This document shows, one piece after another, positions 41,195 through 51,188 of a stretch of 64,000 nucleotides of DNA; the first letter of the stretch is position 1, and each line of letters opens with the position of its first letter. Origin of the DNA: Brenneria nigrifluens DSM 30175 = ATCC 13028 (GTDB lineage: Bacteria > Pseudomonadota > Gammaproteobacteria > Enterobacterales > Enterobacteriaceae); the NCBI RefSeq assembly GCF_005484965.1, contig NZ_CP034036.1, positions 2,356,001-2,420,000 on the forward strand, written 5' to 3'. The translations under genes were made by a program, and so were the position numbers. The notes beneath the pieces are model-generated. The model made no database searches. It was not told the DNA's origin and saw only the letters and a list, made by a program, of their open reading frames with translations.

Positions 41195-42099
41195 CGATCT
41201 TTCGGATCGAGGGCATCACGCAGGCCGTCGCCGATAAAATTAAAACAAAACAGCGTCACCACCAGAAACGCGGCGGGATAAAACAGCAGCCAGGGAGAAA
41301 CCTCCATGGAATTGGCGCCGTCATTCAACAGAGCGCCCCAGCTGCTTAACGGTTCCTGGGTGCCCAGCCCCAGAAAGCTCAGAAACGATTCAAACAGGAT
41401 CATGCTCGGCACCAGCAATGAGGCGTACACCACCACCACCCCCAGCACATTCGGTACAATGTGGCGCAGGACGATGCCGCGCGTCGATACGCCGGAAACT
41501 ATCGCCGCTTCTATAAACTCCTTGCGTTTCAGGCTGAGCGTCTGCCCGCGCACGATACGCGCCATATCCAGCCAGGAGACCATGCCGATCGCCACAAAGA
41601 TCAGCAACATGTTCTGCCCGAAAAAGGTCACCAGTAAAATAACGAAAAACATAAACGGAAATGAGTTGAGGATCTCCAGCAAACGCATCATCACCGAGTC
41701 CGCTTTGCCGCCAAGATAGCCGGACAGCGCCCCGTATAAGGTGCCGACGCTAACGGCGACCAGCGCGGCCGCCACCCCCACCATCAGCGAAATCCGCCCG
41801 CCAATGGCCACGCGAACCAGCAGATCGCGTCCTGAGGAGTCGGTGCCGAAATAGTGCCCGGACGTCATATCCGGCGGCGCCGACATCATGGCCCAATCCG
41901 TATCCGCATAATTGAACGGCGACAATAGCGGCGCCGCGATGACAAACAGCGTAATCAGCCCCAGCACGACCAGGCTGGCCAAGGCGGCGCGATTGTGGAT
42001 AAAGCGCCGGCGGGCATCCTGCCACAGGCTGCGCCCTTCAATTTCCATCTGCTCGCTGAAATTATCCAGGGTCTCAATATCTCTTCGGTGCCAAAACAT
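41191..42099 (-). CDS. oppC: oligopeptide ABC transporter permease OppC
   Basis: The 302-aa product has an N-terminal OppC domain, six membrane helices and the EAA loop (EFIEAAIVSGVSTRGIVLRHIVPN). The ATG at 42099 gives exactly the E. coli length and N-terminus pattern (RDIETLDNFSEQ); a longer frame upstream runs towards oppB and is not used. Confidence 0.93.
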   Translation of the reverse strand: MFWHRRDIETLDNFSEQMEIEGRSLWQDARRRFIHNRAALASLVVLGLITLFVIAAPLLSPFNYADTDWAMMSAPPDMTSGHYFGTDSSGRDLLVRVAIGGRISLMVGVAAALVAVSVGTLYGALSGYLGGKADSVMMRLLEILNSFPFMFFVILLVTFFGQNMLLIFVAIGMVSWLDMARIVRGQTLSLKRKEFIEAAIVSGVSTRGIVLRHIVPNVLGVVVVYASLLVPSMILFESFLSFLGLGTQEPLSSWGALLNDGANSMEVSPWLLFYPAAFLVVTLFCFNFIGDGLRDALDPKDR

Positions 42100-42115
42100 A
42101 GCGTTCCCCGGTTGA

Positions 42116-43036
42116 TCAGTAGCGAATTTTCGGATCGATAACGGCGTATAACACGTCAATTATCGCGTTAAATAAAATCGTTAATCCGCCAACTAAAATC
42201 GTCAGGCTGAGCACTAACGAATAATCGCGATTCAGCGCCCCATTAACAAAAAGCTGCCCGATACCCGGTAAACCAAAAATCGTTTCGATGACCATTGAAC
42301 CGGTAATAATGCCGACAAACGCCGGCCCCATATAAGAGAGCACCGGCAACATGGCGGGTTTTAAGGCATGGCGCAGAATAATGCGCCGCAGCGGCAACCC
42401 CTTGGCGCGCGCGGTGCGAATAAAATTGGAATGCAGCACCTCAATCATCGATCCGCGGGTAATACGCGCGATACTGGCGATATAAGAGAGCGACAACGCC
42501 ACCATCGGCAAAATCATATATCTGGCCTGTCCGCCATTCCAGCCGCCCCCCGGCAGCCAGCGCAACGTAATGGCGAAGATCAGCACCAGTAGCGGCGCCA
42601 CCACAAAACTGGGGATCACCACGCCGGTCATGGCGAATCCCATTACCGTATAGTCCCATTTGCTGTTTTGATGCAATGCGGCCATCACCCCGGCGCCGAC
42701 GCCGAAAACCACCGCCAGCAAAAATGCCGCGGCGCCCAGTTTGGCGGAAACCGGAAACGACGCCGCCACCAAATCATTGACCGAATAGTCTTTGTATTTA
42801 AATGACGGGCCGAAATCCCCCTGCGCCAACTGCAATAAATAGTTGCCGTATTGCGTTATGACCGGGTCGTTAAGGTGATATTTGGCTTCGATATTGGCCA
42901 TCACTTCGGGAGGCAGATTGCGCTCGCCGGTAAAAGGACTGCCCGGCGCCAGGCGCATCATAAAAAATGAAATGGTGATCAGAATAAACAGCGTCGGAAT
43001 CGCTTCCATACAGCGGCGAAAAATAAATTTTAACAT
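42116..43036 (-). CDS. oppB: oligopeptide ABC transporter permease OppB
   Basis: The 306-aa product has the family start MLKFIFRRCMEAIPTLFILITISFF, six helices and the EAA loop (NFIRTARAKGLPLRRIILRHALKPA). It forms the membrane channel with OppC. The ATG at 43036 matches the family start. Confidence 0.95.
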   Translation of the reverse strand: MLKFIFRRCMEAIPTLFILITISFFMMRLAPGSPFTGERNLPPEVMANIEAKYHLNDPVITQYGNYLLQLAQGDFGPSFKYKDYSVNDLVAASFPVSAKLGAAAFLLAVVFGVGAGVMAALHQNSKWDYTVMGFAMTGVVIPSFVVAPLLVLIFAITLRWLPGGGWNGGQARYMILPMVALSLSYIASIARITRGSMIEVLHSNFIRTARAKGLPLRRIILRHALKPAMLPVLSYMGPAFVGIITGSMVIETIFGLPGIGQLFVNGALNRDYSLVLSLTILVGGLTILFNAIIDVLYAVIDPKIRY

Positions 43037-43101
43037 TGCCCGCACCTATTAACCCTGCCAATAAAAGCGGGCGGCCCATGCCACACGCCCCCGCTGTATT
43101 A

Positions 43102-44742
43102 TCAGTGCTTAATAATATAAAGATCTTTTACGTAGATATTATCCATCGGATCTTTACCGGTTAAACCGCCGACATACGGCTTCACCAACCGGGTATTGGC
43201 GTAATAGTAAACCGGAACGATAACCGCGTCTTTATCCAGCAGCTCTTCGGCCTGTTGATAAACGGCGGCGCGTTCTTCTTCCGTTTTCACCTGCAGCGAC
43301 TTGGCTATCAGCGCGTCAAAATCGCCGCTCTTATAATGCGAGGTATTACTGCTGCTGTCGGACAACATGCTATTGAAAAAGGTGGATGCCTCATTGTAAT
43401 CGGCACACCATGAAGCGCGGGCGACATCGAAACTGCCCTGATGGCGGGTATCCAGAAAGGTTTTCCACTCCTGATTTTCCAGTTTTACGTTTACGCCGAT
43501 ATTCTGTTTCCAGATGGAGGCCGCGGCAATCGCCAGCTTTTTATGCAAATCGGAAGTGTTATACAGCAGGTTGAAGGTCAACGGCTTCTCCGCGCTATAC
43601 CCCGCCTCCGCCAGCAGTTTTCTGGCTTCCTGATTGCGTTTTTCCTGCGGCCAGCCAACCCACTCCGGCCGCACGGTGATTATGCCGTCGATATAGGGCG
43701 GCACAAAACCATAAGCGGGAATATCCCCCTGATTTTTGACCTTATTGGTTAAAATATCCTGGCTCAGCCCCAGGCGCAGCGCGGTTCTTACCCGAACGTC
43801 GTCAAACGGCGCCTTCTGGTTGTTCAATTCATAGTAATAGGTGCACAGATAAGGGTTAATCTTTACTTCCTGCGGGATCTCTTTCTTTAACTTCTGGAAC
43901 AGTTCTATCGGCAGGTTGTTATAAGTCATATCGATTTCACCGCTGCGATAGCGGTTAACGTCGGTGACTTCGGAGACAATTGGCAAATAGGTAACCTGGT
44001 TAATCACGGTGCGGGCGTTATTCCAATATTGCGGATTGCGCGCCAGCACGATTTTTTCATTCACCACCCACTCCTTCAACTGATAGGCGCCGTTCCCCAC
44101 CCAGTTCTGCGGCTGCGTCCACTTTTCACCGAACGTCTCCACCGCCGTTTTGTTTATCGGCGACAGCGCGGCATAAATGGGCAGTTTGTAAAAATAGGGA
44201 ACCTCCTCGCTGAGCGTCACTTCCAGCGTATGATCGTCCAGCGCTTTTACCCCCAGGTTTTCAGGACTCTGCTTGCCGGCGATAATGTCGTCGATATTCA
44301 GCACATGACCGTATTGCAGGTAGCCGGCGTAAGGGGAAGCGGTCTGCGGATCGGCCAGACGCCGCCAGCTATAGACGAAGTCCTGCGCGGTCACCGGCTC
44401 GCCATTCGACCAGCGCGCGTCCCTGCGCAGATGAAAGGTCCATACCCGGAACTGGTTATTATCCCAGCTTTCCGCCACACCGGGGATCACCTTGCCGTTG
44501 ACATCGGTTATCACCAGCCCTTCCAGCAAATCGTGCAACACATTGGATTCAGGCACCCCTTCTATCTTGTGGGGATCCAACGATGCCACTTCCGCGCCGT
44601 TATTGCGCACCAGAGTCTGCTCTTCCGCCAGTTCAACCCCGGGAGGAACCTCTGCCGCCCAGCCACTGGCACATGACGTCATAGCCAGCATTGCCATCAT
44701 TCCGGCGACAACGTTTTTTTTCGTTTTGTCATTTCCCATCAT
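43102..44742 (-). CDS. oppA: periplasmic oligopeptide-binding protein OppA
   Basis: The 546-aa product has a Sec signal peptide (cut probably after GWAA, near residue 30) and the SBP family 5 body: SLDPHKIEGVPESNVLHDLLEGL, GVAESWDNNQFRVWTFHLRRDARWSNGEPVTAQDF, and FDVARASWCADYN near the C-terminus. It binds peptides of 2-5 residues and delivers them to OppBC. Either of two adjacent ATG codons could start; AGGGGCGGATAA precedes them. Confidence 0.95.
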   Translation of the reverse strand: MMGNDKTKKNVVAGMMAMLAMTSCASGWAAEVPPGVELAEEQTLVRNNGAEVASLDPHKIEGVPESNVLHDLLEGLVITDVNGKVIPGVAESWDNNQFRVWTFHLRRDARWSNGEPVTAQDFVYSWRRLADPQTASPYAGYLQYGHVLNIDDIIAGKQSPENLGVKALDDHTLEVTLSEEVPYFYKLPIYAALSPINKTAVETFGEKWTQPQNWVGNGAYQLKEWVVNEKIVLARNPQYWNNARTVINQVTYLPIVSEVTDVNRYRSGEIDMTYNNLPIELFQKLKKEIPQEVKINPYLCTYYYELNNQKAPFDDVRVRTALRLGLSQDILTNKVKNQGDIPAYGFVPPYIDGIITVRPEWVGWPQEKRNQEARKLLAEAGYSAEKPLTFNLLYNTSDLHKKLAIAAASIWKQNIGVNVKLENQEWKTFLDTRHQGSFDVARASWCADYNEASTFFNSMLSDSSSNTSHYKSGDFDALIAKSLQVKTEEERAAVYQQAEELLDKDAVIVPVYYYANTRLVKPYVGGLTGKDPMDNIYVKDLYIIKH

Positions 44743-45486
44743 TTATCCGCCCCTGTTTTTATACTGCGATATAACCTGCTATTCACAGATACGCCTTAAC
44801 CCTGTGCGAACCCTTAACGCGAAATGTGATAACCTATATCCCACTCGCATGATAAATAAGAAAAACTTACCAATAGGCATGACAACGAACATAGCCTGAA
44901 GCAATTGATAAGAACAATGCGCCCGCCAATTTAATAAAACCAACCGGCGCTAACCGCACCAGATTGATGCTGGCGCATAAAAGTGACGCCAAATAAGAAC
45001 GAGCACCGCCCCCCAACTCGCAATGTGATGAATGTCATTAATTTCACAAAATAACACATAAGCAGACATGGTAGAAAGGGGAACCGAGTCACGATTATGG
45101 ATAACGCCAGAACGCAAACACGCCTAAAGACATAAGTATTATTTATGCAAAAATCAAATTAAGGAGAAGATGTGCGGGTTATGAATAAAGATGAGAATCA
45201 TTCCTAAAAACACCATGCTGAAAGGAGTCAGCATAAGAAAAAATAGAGGGAGATCACAAAAAAAATCCTCTCAAGGGGGTATGCTGTCACCTATCCAGTT
45301 GAACCGACAAGCCACCGCGGGTTTGTGTATTGTCAAACTGTGAACAAGCTCTTTGAGTCAATGAAATAAAAGAGAGTTGATAGACCCTCAAGTTTGGTTG
45401 CCCGAACAGGATATACGTTCATTTAGCTATACTTCTTACTGAGCAGACCATTGACTGAAAGAGTTTAACATTATCAGGAGAGCATT
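44743..45486. other. divergent oppA-adhE intergenic region (744 nt)
   Basis: No gene of normal size is seen, and the ychE gene found here in E. coli is missing. The oppA side is AT-rich. On the adhE side are tiny frames: AAGGAGAAG before a 4-codon ATG-TGC-GGG-TTA-TGA at 45170, an 8-codon frame at 45181, and a 43-codon frame from 45215 without a good ribosome-binding site. Long regulated leaders are usual for adhE and oppA (the latter a GcvB target in E. coli), but specific sites were not verified. Confidence 0.5.
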
Positions 45487-48174
45487 ATGGCCGTAACCAA
45501 TGTTGCTGAACTTAACGCACTGGTCGCAAGAGTAAAAAAGGCACAGCACGAATTTGCCAATTTTACCCAGGAACAAGTCGACAGAATCTTCCGGGCGGCC
45601 GCACTCGCTGCTTCCGATGCCCGGATCCCCTTGGCGAAGATGGCTGTCGCCGAATCCGGGATGGGGATTGTAGAAGATAAAGTGATTAAAAACCACTTTG
45701 CTTCCGAATATATTTACAACGCCTATCAGGATGAAAAAACCTGCGGCATCCTCTCCACCGATGACGCATTCGGCACCATTACCATCGCCGAACCTATCGG
45801 TCTGATTTGCGGTATCGTGCCGACCACCAACCCCACTTCCACCGCGATTTTTAAAGCCCTGATCAGTCTGAAAACCCGTAACGGCATTATCTTTTCCCCG
45901 CATCCGCGGGCAAAAAACGCCACCAACAAAGCGGCGGATATCGTGCTGCAGGCGGCTATCGCCGCCGGTGCGCCCAAAGATATCATCGGCTGGATCGACC
46001 AGCCTTCCGTCGAACTTTCCAATCAATTAATGCACCACCCGGATATCAACCTGATTCTGGCGACGGGCGGACCGGGTATGGTTAAGGCCGCATACAGCTC
46101 CGGTAAACCGGCCATCGGCGTAGGTGCCGGCAACACGCCGGTGGTTATTGACGAAACCGCGGATATCAAGCGCGCCGTCGCTTCCATCCTGATGTCCAAA
46201 ACCTTCGATAACGGCGTGATTTGCGCCTCGGAACAATCCGTGATCGTGGTCGACAGCGTTTATAACGCCGTCCGTGAACGTTTTGCCTCCCATGGCGCAT
46301 ACATGCTGAAAGGCAAAGAGTTGCAGGCCGTTCAGGCTATTTTGCTGAAAAACGGCGCGTTGAACGCGGCGATTGTCGGTCAGCCGGCGCCGAAAATCGC
46401 TGAACTGGCGGGTATTACCGTGCCGGCGAACACCAAAGTGCTGATCGGCGAGGTCACGGTGGTTGATGAAACCGAACCCTTCGCTCACGAGAAACTGTCG
46501 CCGACGCTGGCGATGTATCGTGCTACCGACTTTAACGATGCCGTGATCAAAGCGGAAAAACTGGTGGCGATGGGGGGTATAGGCCACACATCCTGTTTAT
46601 ATACCGATCAGGACAACCAGACAGCTCGCGTAAATCACTTCGGCGACATGATGAAAACCGCCCGTATCCTGATCAACACACCGGCTTCTCAAGGCGGAAT
46701 CGGCGATCTGTATAACTTCAAACTCGCCCCTTCCCTGACGCTGGGCTGTGGCTCCTGGGGGGGTAACTCCATCTCGGAAAACGTCGGTCCGAAGCACCTG
46801 ATCAACAAGAAAACGGTAGCCAAGCGAGCAGAAAATATGTTGTGGCATAAACTCCCCAAATCAATCTATTTCCGCCGCGGTTCATTACCGATCGCCCTGG
46901 AAGAAGTCGCTTCCGACGGCGCCAAACGCGCATTCATCGTGACCGACCGTTTCCTGTTCAATAACGGCTATGTCGATCAGGTCGCCAACGTACTGAAAAA
47001 CCAGGGACTGGAGACCGAGGTATTCTTTGAAGTTGAAGCGGATCCAACCCTGAGCATCGTGCGTAAAGGCGCGGAACAAATGAACTCCTTTAAGCCGGAC
47101 GTCATCATTGCGCTGGGCGGCGGTTCCCCGATGGATGCGGCAAAAATCATGTGGGTTATGTATGAACACCCGGATACGCATTTTGAAGAGCTGGCATTGC
47201 GCTTTATGGACATTCGCAAGCGTATTTACAAGTTCCCGAAAATGGGCGTAAAAGCCAAGATGATCGCCGTTACCACTACCTCAGGCACCGGCTCCGAAGT
47301 GACGCCGTTTGCCGTGGTGACCGACGATGCGACAGGCCAGAAATATCCACTCGCCGACTACGCATTAACCCCGGACATGGCGATTGTTGACGCCAATCTG
47401 GTGATGAATATGCCGAAATCGCTGTGTGCGTTTGGCGGTCTGGATGCCGTTACGCATGCACTGGAAGCCTATGTTTCCGTACTGGCGAACGAATATTCGG
47501 ACGGTCAGGCGTTGCAGGCGCTGAAGCTGCTGAAAGAAAATCTGCCGACCAGCTATCATGAAGGCGCCAGAAACCCCGTAGCCCGAGAACGCGTGCATAA
47601 CGCCGCGACCATTGCCGGTATCGCGTTTGCCAACGCCTTCCTGGGAGTCTGTCACTCTATGGCGCATAAACTGGGTTCGGAATTCCACATCCCGCACGGT
47701 CTGGCCAACGCCATGTTGATTTCCAACGTTATCCGCTATAACGCCAACGACAACCCGACCAAGCAAACCACCTTCAGTCAATATGACCGTCCGCAGGCTC
47801 GCCGTCGCTATGCCGAAATCGCCGACCATCTGGGCCTGACGGCGCCAGGCGACCGTACCGCGCAGAAGATCGAGAAATTGCTGAAGTGGCTGGAAGAGAT
47901 CAAGGCAGACCTGGGTATTCCGACGTCTATCCGTGAAGCCGGCGTACAGGAAGCCGATTTCCTGGCGAAAGTGGACAAATTGTCCGAAGACGCATTCGAC
48001 GACCAGTGTACCGGCGCCAACCCGCGCTATCCGCTGATTTCAGAGCTGAAACAGATTCTGTTGGATGCCTATTACGGACGCAAGTTCTCGGAACATACCG
48101 TGCAAGAGACTGCCGAAGTCGCTGCCGCACCCGCAGCAAAAGCGGCGAAGCAAGCCAAGAAAGTGACCAACTAA
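45487..48174 (+). CDS. adhE: bifunctional acetaldehyde-CoA / alcohol dehydrogenase AdhE
   Basis: The 895-aa product joins an N-terminal aldehyde dehydrogenase (residues 1-440; catalytic C246 in VICASEQSVIV; NAD segment LATGGPGMVKAAYSSGKPAIGVGAGN) to a C-terminal iron-dependent alcohol dehydrogenase (450-870; GGGSPMDAAKIMW, metal-site histidines in FLGVCHSMAHKLG and FHIPHGLANA). It reduces acetyl-CoA to ethanol in fermentation and assembles into spirosomes. ATCAGGAGAGC precedes the ATG. The Ala/Lys-rich tail is typical. Confidence 0.96.
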   Translation: MAVTNVAELNALVARVKKAQHEFANFTQEQVDRIFRAAALAASDARIPLAKMAVAESGMGIVEDKVIKNHFASEYIYNAYQDEKTCGILSTDDAFGTITIAEPIGLICGIVPTTNPTSTAIFKALISLKTRNGIIFSPHPRAKNATNKAADIVLQAAIAAGAPKDIIGWIDQPSVELSNQLMHHPDINLILATGGPGMVKAAYSSGKPAIGVGAGNTPVVIDETADIKRAVASILMSKTFDNGVICASEQSVIVVDSVYNAVRERFASHGAYMLKGKELQAVQAILLKNGALNAAIVGQPAPKIAELAGITVPANTKVLIGEVTVVDETEPFAHEKLSPTLAMYRATDFNDAVIKAEKLVAMGGIGHTSCLYTDQDNQTARVNHFGDMMKTARILINTPASQGGIGDLYNFKLAPSLTLGCGSWGGNSISENVGPKHLINKKTVAKRAENMLWHKLPKSIYFRRGSLPIALEEVASDGAKRAFIVTDRFLFNNGYVDQVANVLKNQGLETEVFFEVEADPTLSIVRKGAEQMNSFKPDVIIALGGGSPMDAAKIMWVMYEHPDTHFEELALRFMDIRKRIYKFPKMGVKAKMIAVTTTSGTGSEVTPFAVVTDDATGQKYPLADYALTPDMAIVDANLVMNMPKSLCAFGGLDAVTHALEAYVSVLANEYSDGQALQALKLLKENLPTSYHEGARNPVARERVHNAATIAGIAFANAFLGVCHSMAHKLGSEFHIPHGLANAMLISNVIRYNANDNPTKQTTFSQYDRPQARRRYAEIADHLGLTAPGDRTAQKIEKLLKWLEEIKADLGIPTSIREAGVQEADFLAKVDKLSEDAFDDQCTGANPRYPLISELKQILLDAYYGRKFSEHTVQETAEVAAAPAAKAAKQAKKVTN

Positions 48175-48294
48175 CCCATTGGCAACCGCAGTCAGTAGGC
48201 GGGGAGCTGCTCGGTGATGCTGGGATGCCGCTTTCGCGGGCATGGCGGAGATGGATTCGCTATTTGCGCATGGCTAGTTTGTCAACGCTCTGAG
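48175..48294. other. region between adhE and its terminator
   Basis: No gene is seen in this stretch; it contains GC-rich short inverted segments only. Confidence 0.4.
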
Positions 48295-48326
48295 ACCCTG
48301 ACGGTTATACCGCCAGGGTATTTTTT
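48295..48326 (+). terminator. intrinsic terminator downstream of adhE
   Basis: ACCCTGACGG pairs with CCGCCAGGGT around a 5-nt loop, followed by ATTTTTT. It lies 120 nt after the adhE stop. From here to the tdk stop (48545) nothing further is recognised. Confidence 0.75.
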
Positions 48327-48544
48327 CGCCCGCGCCGGGGCAAAGCCGCAGTGGCGGATGACGGTATCCACCCATAGCCGCTTTCAATCCCGTCTCCTGG
48401 CGCCTCAGCGCGTATGCAGAGCTTCCCAAGTTCTCCCTCAGCACACGCACAATAGCCCGACAATCTTACTGACGGGATTTATTAGGCGCCAAAATCAAAT
48501 ACTGAAATAGCGGGATAAGTGGCTGAGGGCGGGTATCGCTTTCC

Positions 48545-49141
48545 CTATTCGATTTCACCTCTGATCAATCCTAACGCCATTTTATAATGCTTTCTACACA
48601 CGGAAACATAGCTTTCATTACCGCCGATAACCACCTGTTCCCCTTCATGAAGAGGATTTCCCTGCGCGTCGAGCCGTAATACGCGGTTCGCTTTACGACC
48701 GCAATGGCAAATCGTTTTGAGTTCAATCAGCTTATCCGCCCAGGCTAATAAGTAGTGACTGCCCGAAAACAACTCAGCGCGAAAATCCGTACGCAAGCCA
48801 TAACACAATACCGGGATATCCAATTGGTCCACCGCATCGGAAAGATCGCCGACCTGTTCACGAGTCAAGAACTGGCATTCATCAATTAGTACGCAATGAA
48901 CCGGCTGGCTACGGTGTTCTTTCACCAGCAGATTAAATAGCGATGTCCGCGGATTGAACAATAGTGCCGGAGAGGAAAGGCCGATGCGTGAACTTACCAC
49001 CCCTACCCCATTTCGGTTATCTATCTCTGCGGTGAAAACCAGCGCCCGCATACCTCGTTCCTGGTAGTTATATGCCGACTGTAATAGCGCAGTGGATTTC
49101 CCTGCATTCATTGATGAATAATAAAAATAAAGTTGAGCCAT
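48545..49141 (-). CDS. tdk: thymidine kinase
   Basis: The 198-aa product is a type II thymidine kinase: P-loop SSMNAGKST (residues 9-17), VLIDECQFL with the catalytic base region, and zinc cysteines (ICHCGRKA; VCRKH near the C-terminus). It phosphorylates thymidine in salvage. The ATG at 49141 matches the family start MAQLYFYYSSMNAGKS; the frame continues upstream but is noncoding there. Confidence 0.95.
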   Translation of the reverse strand: MAQLYFYYSSMNAGKSTALLQSAYNYQERGMRALVFTAEIDNRNGVGVVSSRIGLSSPALLFNPRTSLFNLLVKEHRSQPVHCVLIDECQFLTREQVGDLSDAVDQLDIPVLCYGLRTDFRAELFSGSHYLLAWADKLIELKTICHCGRKANRVLRLDAQGNPLHEGEQVVIGGNESYVSVCRKHYKMALGLIRGEIE

Positions 49142-49530
49142 ACCCGGATGCTCCAAAAGAGAGGCTATATCACGCATGCGAAAAAATTTATTGTAACAAC
49201 TCGGCGTTGGCTCATGCAACGGACTATTACTTGCACAAACTCGCCAGATTAGCGCAATTGATAGATGCGGCGGGATAAAAGATATAAACAATCCTTATAA
49301 GGCAGACCGCAACGCAATATCTCAGCGAGCAGATGGGAGTTGAAAAAATGACGGATTAAATGTATTTTTAGCGCGGTCTAGGTTTTTATATTCCTGTAAC
49401 AACGCGTGTGATATCTGTTTTAAAAATGGCAATTTTTAACAAACTTACAAATTTGACTATTGCAGAAAAGAAAATAGCACTCTATTATCACACTACACGC
49501 CACCAATAATATAAATTTGAGATTATCACA
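49142..49530. other. tdk-hns divergent intergenic region (389 nt)
   Basis: AT-rich, with no gene. It must hold the hns promoter; TTGACT at 49453 with possible -10 elements (TAGCAC at 49475, TATTAT at 49483) is seen, but no assignment is secure. hns autoregulates by binding such AT-rich curved DNA in E. coli. Confidence 0.4.
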
Positions 49531-49938
49531 ATGAGCGAAGCACTAAAAATTCTAAACAACATCCGTACTCTGCGTGCCCAGGCAAGAGAATGTAGCCTGG
49601 ACACTTTGGAAGAAATGCTTGAGAAACTGGAAGTCGTGGTAAATGAACGCCGCGAAGAAGAAAGCCAGGTTCAGGCAGAAGTTGAAGAACGTGCACGTAA
49701 ATTGCAGCAGTATCGCGATATGTTGATTGCCGACGGTATTGACCCTAACGAGCTATTACAATCTTTAGGTTCAGTCAAAGTCGCCGGTAAAAGCAAGCGT
49801 GCCGCCCGCCCTGCCAAATATCAATATACCGACGAGAACGGCGAAGTAAAAACCTGGACCGGCCAGGGTCGTACTCCGGCGGTAATCAAAAAAGCGATCG
49901 AAGAACAAGGCAAATCTTTAGACGATTTCCTGCTCTAA
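49531..49938 (+). CDS. hns: nucleoid-associated repressor H-NS
   Basis: The 135-aa product has the N-terminal oligomerisation helices (MSEALKILNNIRTLRAQARECSLDTLEEMLEKLEVVV), a linker, and the C-terminal DNA-binding domain with the core TWTGQGRTP. It silences AT-rich and horizontally acquired DNA; AT-rich prophage genes such as those at 6007 and 28630 could be targets. Confidence 0.97.
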   Translation: MSEALKILNNIRTLRAQARECSLDTLEEMLEKLEVVVNERREEESQVQAEVEERARKLQQYRDMLIADGIDPNELLQSLGSVKVAGKSKRAARPAKYQYTDENGEVKTWTGQGRTPAVIKKAIEEQGKSLDDFLL

Positions 49939-49967
49939 TCCGTTTTCGAAAAATACAAAACGCAGAT

Positions 49968-49995
49968 ACCCTTGATTTTTATCGAGGGTTTTTTT
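49968..49995 (+). terminator. intrinsic terminator of hns
   Basis: ACCCTTGAT pairs with ATCGAGGGT (one wobble) over a short T-rich loop and is followed by a run of seven T. Confidence 0.85.
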
Positions 49996-50029
49996 GTGAA
50001 AAAAAACAGTTATAGTGGTGAAGTTTTAT

Positions 50030-50060
50030 GCTCTCCGCCTTTGGTAATATAACGGAGAGC
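50030..50060. repeat. hairpin at the 3' end of galU
   Basis: GCTCTCCG (50030-50037) is the inverse of CGGAGAGC (50053-50060). It lies just beyond the galU stop on the minus strand, but no T-run follows in that direction. Confidence 0.5.
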
Positions 50061-50075
50061 CATCTTTACCATATA

Positions 50076-50987
50076 TTATTTTTCTTCCGCTTCAATCGTT
50101 TCCTGCAGCCATTGGGTGAGTTCGCCGCCCAGGCTGTCATGGCGCATGCCATATTCCACGAAAGCCTGCATATACCCCAGTTTGTTGCCGCAGTCGTGAC
50201 TAACGCCTTTCAGGTGATACGCTTCTACCGTCTCTTTTTCCATTAACATGGCGATGGCGTCCGTTAACTGAATTTCATTGCCCGCCCCCGGCGGTGTTTT
50301 TTCCAACAGGGACCAAATTTCAGCTGAGAGAACATACCGGCCGACAACGGCTAAATTAGATGGCGCTTCAGAGACCTTCGGCTTTTCTACTACGCCGACC
50401 ATTGGCGCGCTATCACCGGCTTTTAATTCCACCCCTTTGCAGTCTACTACGCCATAGCTGCTAACATCCTCAACCGGCTCGACCATAATCTGACTATGCC
50501 CGGTATCGGAAAAACGTTGCAACATTTCGCTCAGATTATCTTTCTGCAGATCCGATTCATATTCATCAATAATCACGTCTGGCAAAATAACAGCCACAGG
50601 TTCATCACCCACTAATGGATGCGCGCATAATACGGCGTGCCCTAACCCTTTAGCCAGCCCCTGACGAACCTGCATAATGGTAACGTGCTTCGGACAAATA
50701 GATTGAACTTCTTCCAGCAACTGACGTTTAACACGTTTTTCCAGCATGGCTTCCAGCTCAAAGCTGGTATCAAAATGGTTCTCAATTGAATTCTTGGATG
50801 AGTGAGTGACCAGAATTATTTCATTGATTCCCGCAGCGATGCACTCATTGACAACATATTGAATTAGCGGTTTATCTACCAACGGCAGCATCTCTTTGGG
50901 AATAGCCTTGGTGGCGGGCAACATGCGCGTTCCCAATCCCGCTACCGGGATAACCGCTTTTTTTACTTTTTTATTAAAAATCGACAT
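50076..50987 (-). CDS. galU: UTP-glucose-1-phosphate uridylyltransferase
   Basis: The 303-aa product makes UDP-glucose from UTP and glucose-1-phosphate. The nucleotidyltransferase signature AVIPVAGLGTRMLPATKAIPKEMLPLVDKPLIQYVV starts at residue 11, and the rest is collinear with E. coli GalU. The ATG at 50987 is preferred; AAGAGG lies 8 nt upstream, and a TTG two codons earlier is too close to it. Convergent with hns, as in E. coli. Confidence 0.95.
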   Translation of the reverse strand: MSIFNKKVKKAVIPVAGLGTRMLPATKAIPKEMLPLVDKPLIQYVVNECIAAGINEIILVTHSSKNSIENHFDTSFELEAMLEKRVKRQLLEEVQSICPKHVTIMQVRQGLAKGLGHAVLCAHPLVGDEPVAVILPDVIIDEYESDLQKDNLSEMLQRFSDTGHSQIMVEPVEDVSSYGVVDCKGVELKAGDSAPMVGVVEKPKVSEAPSNLAVVGRYVLSAEIWSLLEKTPPGAGNEIQLTDAIAMLMEKETVEAYHLKGVSHDCGNKLGYMQAFVEYGMRHDSLGGELTQWLQETIEAEEK

Positions 50988-51188
50988 AAACAACCTCTTA
51001 TATATCGTTCAAATAATGAACTTTATTTGTCTGGCCTAAAACAGGATAAGTATACCAGTTTAGCCGGGCCACGCTTTCCCACCGTATGGTTCAATAAAAA
51101 ATAAGGTAACAGGTTACATAGTAGAAAATAAAAAATAATAACGGAAGCCGAACGCCGCCCGAAGAGAGTAATCGTCACAGCTATCAGA

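Noticed and set aside
44029..44676. 215-codon frame opposite oppA
   Set aside because: oppA is complete and unambiguous; no support for an antisense gene.
45030..45060. CRP-like TGTGA...TCACA near adhE
   Set aside because: The spacing between half-sites is far too long for a CRP site.
45436..46026. 196-codon frame opposite the start of adhE
   Set aside because: Gly/Asp-rich mirror of the aldehyde dehydrogenase frame.
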